64,000 nt of DNA from Arthrobacter sp. NicSoilB8 (GTDB lineage Bacteria > Actinomycetota > Actinomycetes > Actinomycetales > Micrococcaceae): assembly GCF_019977355.1 (NCBI RefSeq), contig NZ_AP024655.1, forward strand, positions 4,712,001-4,776,000. The letters are read 5' to 3'. Of the stretch, positions 59,134-64,000 are shown in pieces; position 1 is the stretch's first letter; every line of letters starts with the position of its first letter. The notes beneath the pieces were generated by a model, which did not search any database, was not told the origin of the DNA, and saw only the letters and a program-made list of their open reading frames with translations. The position numbers and the translations under genes are program-made.

Positions 59134-59643
59134 TCAAGCCTGCAGCGTCGCGTTGATCCTGCCGATGACCGGGAGGGCGGCGGCGAGGGCGGCACGGTCG
59201 TCGTCCGAAAGGGACGAAAGGATGCCGGCCATGACAGCGTTGCGGCGCTCGTTGGCGGATTCGACGGCGGCGCGGCCGGCGGCGGTGAGCCTCACCCGGA
59301 CGGCACGGGAGTCGTCGGGGTCCGGCTCCCGGTGGGCGAGACCGGCGCGCTCGAGCTTGATGATCTGTTCAGTGGCGCTCGGCACTTTGACGCCGAGGTT
59401 CCGGGCGATTTCACCCACCCGCACTCCGTAGGCGGAGGCACCGCGGTCAATGTCGCCGTCACTGCCGCTGTCATAGGAAGCAGCTCCTGCGTCCATCAGC
59501 ATTTTGAGCGTGCTGAGCTGGGCGGCGCTGAGTTCGCCGTCGGCATCCAGGCGGCGGACCAGGTAGATGCTGTGGCGGAGGGCCTCGCGAAAATCCTGGG
59601 CGAGGGCGAGAAGGCTGGCGTCGGCCGGTTCATTGGCGTTCAT
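59134..59643 (-). CDS. MarR-family repressor of the MFS gene
   Basis: 169 residues. HTH and wing: IARNLGVKVPSATEQIIKLERAGLAHREPDPDDSRAVRVRLTAAGRA, the DxRxxRV/L-type wing of MarR. N-terminal helix RHSIYLVRRLDADGELSAAQLSTLKML. A loop rich in Asp/Ser/Gly (about residues 52-72) is unusual. A perfect dyad GTTAGGCAGCCTAAC and a related site lie immediately upstream, covering the -10. The ATG is leaderless. MarR would respond to an aromatic or drug-like ligand and control the MFS exporter. Confidence 0.85.
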   Translation of the reverse strand: MNANEPADASLLALAQDFREALRHSIYLVRRLDADGELSAAQLSTLKMLMDAGAASYDSGSDGDIDRGASAYGVRVGEIARNLGVKVPSATEQIIKLERAGLAHREPDPDDSRAVRVRLTAAGRAAVESANERRNAVMAGILSSLSDDDRAALAAALPVIGRINATLQA

Positions 59644-59644
59644 A

Positions 59645-59681
59645 GTTAGGCAGCCTAACAGTTAGGTAGCCTAATGGTCAA
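59645..59681 (-). promoter_or_regulatory. MarR operators and leaderless promoter
   Basis: GTTAGGCAGCCTAAC (59645-59659) is a 15-bp palindrome; GTTAGGTAGCCTAAT (59661-59675) a near-copy, 16 bases on. On the minus strand TTGACC (59676-59681), 18 bases, TAGGCT (59652-59657), and the ATG 8 bases after. Repressor binding would cover the whole promoter. Confidence 0.6.
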
Positions 59682-59706
59682 TGAGGCGGGCTCGGCAGGA
59701 AACGCA

Positions 59707-59748
59707 AACGCCGGCGCCGCAACCCGGGTGAGTTGCGGCGCCGGCGTT
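59707..59748 (-). terminator. Terminator of the mtlA-mtlD operon
   Basis: Perfect 16-bp stem: AACGCCGGCGCCGCAA (59707-59722) with TTGCGGCGCCGGCGTT (59733-59748), loop of 10. On the minus strand it is followed by T-rich TGCGTTTCC. It lies 25 bases after the mtlD stop. Confidence 0.75.
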
Positions 59749-59772
59749 CAGTGCTCGGCGTTATCGAAGGGT

Positions 59773-60921
59773 CTAGACGACAGCCTTGGCTTCCTCGATG
59801 AGGGAGGAGACTGCGGCGAAGAGCGGGTGATCCGGCGCCAGTCCGGTGATCTTCTCCGTGGCCTCATCCGGCGTTGACGCGGACAGGATTTTCGCGAGTT
59901 CCACCGCCTCCGTGTCGGCGGGATCGTTGAAGCGCAGGGCCGCGGCGATCGCCCCGAGCAGCGCTTCCGGGACAATCCCGCGCTCGGCCAGCTCGGCGGC
60001 CGGCCCGATGAAGCGCTCGTTCCGGCTGAGTTTGCGCAGCGGGGCGCGGCCCACCCGGGTGACGGTGTCCGGCAGGTGCGGGTTGGAGAAGCGGCCCAGG
60101 ATCTTCTCCACGTAGGCCTCCTGTTCCGCGCGGTTGAAGCCGTGCTTGGCCACCAGGAGCTCCTTGGTTTCGTCCAGGACGGCGCGCACGTCGGCGGCGA
60201 CGTCCTGATCGGCCATGGCCTCGGAAATCTTGCCGAGGCCTGCCTCGAAACCGAAGTAGGCCGCTGCCGCGTGGCCCGTGTTCACGGTGAACAGCTTGCG
60301 CTCAATATACGGCCCGAGGTCGTCCACGAAGGTCGCGCCGGGGATCACCGGTTCCTTCCCGGCGAACGGGGTACGGTCGATCACCCACTCGTAGAACGTC
60401 TCCACCGTGACATCCAAACCCTGCCCGGCATCCTGGTTGGGCACAATCCGGTCCACCGCCGTGTTGGCGAACACGGCGGCGGCGTCCAGGGATCCGGCGG
60501 CCGGATCCCACTGGGCGGCCACTTCGGACTTCAGGATGTCGGTTGCGTTGATGGCGTTCTCGCATGCCATCACCTGCAGCGGCGCCAGCCCGGTGGCGCG
60601 CGCCGCGATGCCTTTGGCGATCACGGGTGCCACGAACTTCAGGATGTGCGGCCCCACGGCGGTGGTGACGATGTCCGCGGTCGCGATTTCCGCGACGACG
60701 TCGGCTTCCTGGGTGCCGGAGTTCAGCGCGCGGAAGTGATCGACGGTGCGGACGGCGGGGACGTCCCCGACTTCGTGGACCTGGTAGCTGTCAGCGGCAG
60801 CCAGCTGGGTGATGAGGGAGTCCGCGACGTCGGCGAACACCACCTCATACCCGGCCTCGTGCAGCAGCAGGCCCACGAAGCCGCGACCGATGTTCCCGGC
60901 GCCGAAATGGACAGCCTTCAC
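59773..60921 (-). CDS. mtlD: Mannitol-1-phosphate 5-dehydrogenase
   Basis: 382 residues of the polyol-specific long-chain dehydrogenase family. NAD motif [15 protein letters not shown] at the N-terminus; [19 protein letters not shown] and [14 protein letters not shown] near residue 115; catalytic Lys region in [12 protein letters not shown]. It converts D-mannitol 1-phosphate, made by the PTS, to fructose 6-phosphate. The GTG start (60919-60921) overlaps the MtlA stop by one base (TAGTG), so the two are translationally coupled. A strong terminator follows. Confidence 0.92.
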   Translation of the reverse strand: MKAVHFGAGNIGRGFVGLLLHEAGYEVVFADVADSLITQLAAADSYQVHEVGDVPAVRTVDHFRALNSGTQEADVVAEIATADIVTTAVGPHILKFVAPVIAKGIAARATGLAPLQVMACENAINATDILKSEVAAQWDPAAGSLDAAAVFANTAVDRIVPNQDAGQGLDVTVETFYEWVIDRTPFAGKEPVIPGATFVDDLGPYIERKLFTVNTGHAAAAYFGFEAGLGKISEAMADQDVAADVRAVLDETKELLVAKHGFNRAEQEAYVEKILGRFSNPHLPDTVTRVGRAPLRKLSRNERFIGPAAELAERGIVPEALLGAIAAALRFNDPADTEAVELAKILSASTPDEATEKITGLAPDHPLFAAVSSLIEEAKAVV

Positions 60922-62918
60922 TAGGAGTTGACCTTTCCGAACAGGGCCAGGACTTCATCGACCGTGGTGGCCGCCTCAAGCTGCGCCACCTGGGCCTTGT
61001 TGGTGAAGACCTTGGCGATCGAGGACAGGATCTGCAGGTGTTCGTTGTTGATTCCCGCCACGCCGACCACGAACTTCACTTCCTTGCCGTTCCAGTCGAT
61101 GCCGTCCGGGTACCGGATGACCGACACCGCGGACTTCATGATGTGGTCCTTCGCGGCGTTGGTGCCGTGCGGGATCGCGAGGTAGCTGCCCATGTAGGTG
61201 GAGACGGACTCCTCGCGCTCGTGCATCGCGTCCAGGTATCCGGAGTCGACGGCGCCGCGATCCAGCAGGAGCTGCCCGGCTTCGTCGATCGCGGCGTCCC
61301 GCGTGGTGGCGGTGCCGCTGAGGACCACGCTCTCGGCCACGAGGATGCCCGCGGGACCGGCCTCAACGTCCGAGGCGGCTTCCACAGGCGCTTCTGCCGG
61401 CGCTTCCGTCGCGACCGCGGCGGCAGGGGCTGCGGCCCCGGCACCCGCGTCGGCCTCTCCCCCGTCCGTGTTGCTGGCCCTGACCAGCTCCACGATCTCG
61501 TCGTACCGGGGGCTGTTCATGAAGTTGTCCACGGACACATGCACGGCGCTGGCGGTCGCGGGCTTGGCCCGCTCGGTCAGGTCCTGATGCGTGATAACGA
61601 CGTCGTACGTGTCGCTGAGGTTCGCGATGGCCGAGTTGGTGACCTTGACGTCGGGGAACCCGGCGGCCTTGATCTTGTTGCGGAGCACGGAGGCTCCCAT
61701 CGCGCTGGAGCCCATGCCGGCGTCGCAGGCGAAGACGATGTTCTTGACCGGGCCCGCGAGGACCGCGACACCGCCGGCATTCATGCCGGCCCCGGTAAGG
61801 GCGGAGGCAACCGAGCTCTTCTTGCCCTTCAGGGCTTCCATCCGGTGGGTGGCCTCGTCGAGGTCGTCTTCCGCCGATGCCTTGCTGGCCTTCAGGATCA
61901 CCGAGGCGATGAGGAAGGACACCGTGGTGGCGAACAGCACGGAGAGCGTTACGCCGACGTAACTGTCGCGTGCGGTGGCGGCGTAGACCGCGAGGATGCT
62001 GCCGGGGGCGGCCGGGGAGCGGAGTCCGGCGCCGGTGACCACGAGGGTGAAGATGCCGGTCATGCCGCCGCCGATTGCGGCGAAGATCATCATCGGCTTC
62101 ATCAGGACGTACGGGAAGTAGATCTCGTGGATGCCGCCGACGAACTGGATCACTGCCGCGCCCGGAGCGGACGCCTTGGCCAGGCCCTTGCCGAAGAACG
62201 AGTAGGCCAGCAGAATGCCGAAGCCCGGACCGGGGTTGGCCTCGAGCAGGAACAGGATGGACTTGCCCTGTTCGAGCGCCTGCTGCGTGCCCAGCGGGGT
62301 GAGGATGCCATGGTTGACGGCGTTGTTCAGGAACAGGACCTTCGCCGGTTCGATGAAGATGCTGGTGAACGGCAGGAGGCCGTTGACCACCAGGAATTCG
62401 ACGACGGCGCTGGCGCCGTTGCTGAACGCCTTCACCACCGGGCCGACCACCAGCATGCCAACGACGGCCATGATGGCGGCCAGGATGCCGGCCGAGAAGT
62501 TGTCGATCAGCATTTCGAAGCCGGGCTTGACGCGGCCTTCCCAGATCTTGTCGACCTTCATCATGAGCCAGGCCGTGAGCGGACCCAGCATCATGGCGCC
62601 GATGAACATGGGGATGTCGGTACCGACGATCACACCCATGGTGGCCACGGCACCCACCACGCCGCCGCGCACGCCGTAGACCATCCGGCCGCCGGTGTAG
62701 CCGATCAGGAGCGGGAGCAGGTACGTGATGATCGGCCCGACAAGCTTGGCGAGCTCTGCATTGGGGAAGAAGCCCGCCGGGATGAAGAGCGCCGTGATGA
62801 AGCCCCACGCGATGAAGGCGCCGATGTTGGGCATGATCATTCCGGACAGGAACGTCCCGAATTTCTGGACGTGTACCCGCACGCTGGTGCGTGGTTTCGC
62901 AACTGTCTCTGTTGCCAT
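60921..62918 (-). CDS. mtlA: PTS mannitol transporter EIICBA
   Basis: 665 residues with all three domains in one chain. EIIC: about residues 15-345, membrane part with [13 protein letters not shown] and the [14 protein letters not shown] substrate segment. EIIB: about 388-480, with phospho-Cys in [19 protein letters not shown]: about 520-665, phospho-His in YLAIPHGTN. It imports and phosphorylates mannitol. An Ala/Glu-rich linker joins B and A. AGGA precedes the ATG. Followed by mtlD in operon; a TetR gene lies upstream instead of the usual MtlR. Confidence 0.93.
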   Translation of the reverse strand: MATETVAKPRTSVRVHVQKFGTFLSGMIMPNIGAFIAWGFITALFIPAGFFPNAELAKLVGPIITYLLPLLIGYTGGRMVYGVRGGVVGAVATMGVIVGTDIPMFIGAMMLGPLTAWLMMKVDKIWEGRVKPGFEMLIDNFSAGILAAIMAVVGMLVVGPVVKAFSNGASAVVEFLVVNGLLPFTSIFIEPAKVLFLNNAVNHGILTPLGTQQALEQGKSILFLLEANPGPGFGILLAYSFFGKGLAKASAPGAAVIQFVGGIHEIYFPYVLMKPMMIFAAIGGGMTGIFTLVVTGAGLRSPAAPGSILAVYAATARDSYVGVTLSVLFATTVSFLIASVILKASKASAEDDLDEATHRMEALKGKKSSVASALTGAGMNAGGVAVLAGPVKNIVFACDAGMGSSAMGASVLRNKIKAAGFPDVKVTNSAIANLSDTYDVVITHQDLTERAKPATASAVHVSVDNFMNSPRYDEIVELVRASNTDGGEADAGAGAAAPAAAVATEAPAEAPVEAASDVEAGPAGILVAESVVLSGTATTRDAAIDEAGQLLLDRGAVDSGYLDAMHEREESVSTYMGSYLAIPHGTNAAKDHIMKSAVSVIRYPDGIDWNGKEVKFVVGVAGINNEHLQILSSIAKVFTNKAQVAQLEAATTVDEVLALFGKVNS

Positions 62919-62976
62919 GTGAATTCCTAACCGTCGTTCCCGCTGCTTTGCAGGATGGTCCGATAATTTCGCCGAG

Positions 62977-63705
62977 CTAGCTGTTGGAGCTGGTGGAGAT
63001 CCGGTGGAGCCATTCGAGGAAGAGCTTGAGTTCCGAACTGGAGAGCTGGTCCGAGTGGGACGCCTGGAGTGCCGCGTTCAATGCGATAGCCGCCACGACC
63101 ACCGAGGATTTTCCGTCGTCTGCAGATCCGTTGTTCCGGGCCTGTTCCGTGGATACCGCAAAGATCATGGCGTCGCGGGTCATGGCGGACAGCTCGAGGT
63201 TTCGCTCGGGCGCCTTTTCCGCGATCAACATGAGGGTCACGCCCACGTTGGCCGCCAGGATGGACCTGGCCGCCTCCCTGGGCGGGACGTTGAGCTGGCC
63301 GGAGACAGCCGCCTTGTTGAGCATCTCCTCCATGAGGGCCTCGGCATCGGCGACGATCGCCGGCCGGCTCTCAGGGCGGATATTGCCAAACATGACGAGG
63401 TACAGTTCCGGCTGTTTGAGCCCGAACTGCACGTGGTTGTCCCACATCCTCCGGATGTCCTCCAGCGGCTGGCCAGAGGGCGCAAAGTCGCGTTCTCCCG
63501 CGACATATTCGTCGAATCCTGCTGCGACGACGGCGTCGAACAGCCCTTCCTTGTCCCCGAAGTGGTGGTACAGGGTCGGTGCCGTAACACCGGCCAGCTG
63601 AGTGATCTGGCGGGTCGATACCGGGGAGCCGCCGGAATTGGCCAGTAGCTCGGCGGCGGCGCGAAGCAGCCGGGCCTTGGGTGGTAGCTGGCCATCGATA
63701 CTCAT
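62977..63705 (-). CDS. TetR-family repressor near mtlA and ptsI
   Basis: 242 residues. HTH: VSTRQITQLAGVTAPTLYHHFGDKEGLFDAVV. The ligand domain is helical with a TetR_C-like segment (RRMWDNHVQFGLKQPELYLVMF). Located 58 bases upstream of mtlA on the same strand and divergent to ptsI, it could control the mannitol PTS or ptsI. Upstream palindrome TATAGC-AAC-GCTATA (63724-63738). No MtlR-type activator is nearby. The inducer is unknown, perhaps a PTS-related metabolite. Confidence 0.8.
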   Translation of the reverse strand: MSIDGQLPPKARLLRAAAELLANSGGSPVSTRQITQLAGVTAPTLYHHFGDKEGLFDAVVAAGFDEYVAGERDFAPSGQPLEDIRRMWDNHVQFGLKQPELYLVMFGNIRPESRPAIVADAEALMEEMLNKAAVSGQLNVPPREAARSILAANVGVTLMLIAEKAPERNLELSAMTRDAMIFAVSTEQARNNGSADDGKSSVVVAAIALNAALQASHSDQLSSSELKLFLEWLHRISTSSNS

Positions 63706-63723
63706 AACCGCTACCCTAGCACC

Positions 63724-63738
63724 TATAGCAACGCTATA
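63724..63738. promoter_or_regulatory. TetR operator in the TetR-ptsI divergent region
   Basis: TATAGC-AAC-GCTATA is a perfect 6-3-6 palindrome 19 bases before the TetR start codon. It overlaps AT-rich promoter-like sequence (TATAGG on the minus strand) and probably mediates autoregulation. Confidence 0.55.
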
Positions 63739-63763
63739 TGAACTACATCACATACAATTTTCG

Positions 63764-63839
63764 CAGGTGCCGTGATCCGCCGCTGACGTAGCAGTCAGCC
63801 GCAGGCGGAAACGAGCAGCAGGATCAGCTGTGGCACCTG
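63764..63839 (+). ncRNA. Structured leader of ptsI (candidate cis-regulatory RNA)
   Basis: Three concentric stems: CAGGTGCC (63764-63771) with GGCACCTG (63832-63839); GATCC (63774-63778) with GGATC (63821-63825); and GCTGAC (63782-63787) with GTCAGC (63794-63799), plus CCGC/GCGG pairing nearby. It lies 50 bases before the ptsI start. No known riboswitch family is recognised. Confidence 0.4.
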
Positions 63840-63889
63840 GTTTACCGGCTTAGTGGCCACTGGCCTACGACAGAGAATGAGGACCTTCA

Positions 63890-64000
63890 GTGCAGAACTT
63901 CCCAGGAGTAGGCGTTAGCCCCGGCCGCATCATCGGCACCATCCGGCAGATGCCCAAACCAATCAGCGAACCGCCCGCCGGAGAGCAGCTGCCCGCCGGC
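63890..64000 (+). CDS. ptsI: PTS enzyme I, N-terminal fragment (cut by window edge)
   Basis: The first 37 residues, MQNFPGVGVSPGRIIGTIRQ and on, match the start of phosphoenolpyruvate-protein phosphotransferase (the ASPGIAIG-type strand). Enzyme I transfers phosphate from PEP to HPr and so energises the mannitol EIICBA encoded leftward. GTG start at 63890; GAGG lies at about 63879-63882. The gene continues beyond the window. HPr is presumably next to it. The fragment is too short for the catalytic His motif. Confidence 0.8.
   Translation, partial: MQNFPGVGVSPGRIIGTIRQMPKPISEPPAGEQLPAG

Noticed and set aside
59645..59675. DtxR/IdeR iron box
   Set aside because: TTAGG/CCTAA halves recall the 19-bp iron box but the spacing is wrong, and the adjacent MarR gene gives a simpler explanation.
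61038..62930. 630-codon open frame opposite mtlA
   Set aside because: It mirrors the third-position GC bias of mtlA; the His/Asp/Gly-rich product has no domain and mtlA is unambiguous.

Overview
The window is GC-rich, densely packed bacterial DNA. Gene content points to an actinobacterium of the Arthrobacter/Pseudarthrobacter (Micrococcaceae) type: many GTG/TTG starts, fused MtlA EIICBA, Lrp-LysE pairs, MHS and DHA2 permeases, and GluQRS. This taxonomic call is an inference from gene families. I saw no rRNA, tRNA, CRISPR array, insertion sequence or prophage. A recurrent feature is a -10-like hexamer 6-8 nt upstream of a start codon that has no Shine-Dalgarno sequence, i.e. probable leaderless genes (5011, 9055, 24478, 34663, 36251, 44968, 45913, 48467, 49565, 50098, 59643).

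Layout. 1-9 kb: small membrane proteins, a long acyl-CoA dehydrogenase, a YchJ-like SEC-C protein, an aldo/keto reductase, a QorB/NmrA-like SDR, a sulfite-oxidase-fold molybdopterin enzyme and a CtaG-like protein. 9-17.4 kb: a divergent catabolic locus. The leftward operon is TIM-barrel isomerase, SDR, DhaKL-type kinase and RpiB-type isomerase; the rightward operon is an MHS permease and a two-subunit transketolase, followed by a FadR-type regulator. CTGTTAACAG-like dyads sit at the divergent promoters and at the regulator's own promoter, so one regulator probably controls everything. The substrate is probably a tetritol/erythrulose-like or apiose-like sugar.

17.4-31.2 kb: an SDR lacking the usual Tyr; a three-gene XRE / HEXXH-protease / membrane-protein module behind a 28-bp inverted repeat; a DUF4389-like protein; a translationally coupled STAS-like/ADH/flavodoxin operon near a DosR-like box; an amidohydrolase; a Tat-lipoprotein serine hydrolase; a UDG-like protein; and HipBA with paired operators.

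31.4-36.1 kb: an SDR, lactate dehydrogenase, and a metal-linked group (CDF exporter, ArsR sensor, His/Met/Cys-rich proteins, DUF305 lipoprotein). 36.2-41.1 kb: an Asn/Asp catabolic operon (FadR regulator, asparaginase, aspartase, permease). 41.2-50.1 kb: a GNAT-AAA+ fusion, carboxylesterase, HD hydrolase, GluQRS, two Lrp regulators, LysE exporter and small proteins, with two copies of an intergenic inverted-repeat element. 50.2-59.7 kb: malic enzyme with a structured leader, then several MFS transporters with TetR/MarR regulators. 59.7-64 kb: the mannitol PTS (mtlA-mtlD), a TetR regulator and, divergently, the start of ptsI behind a structured leader.
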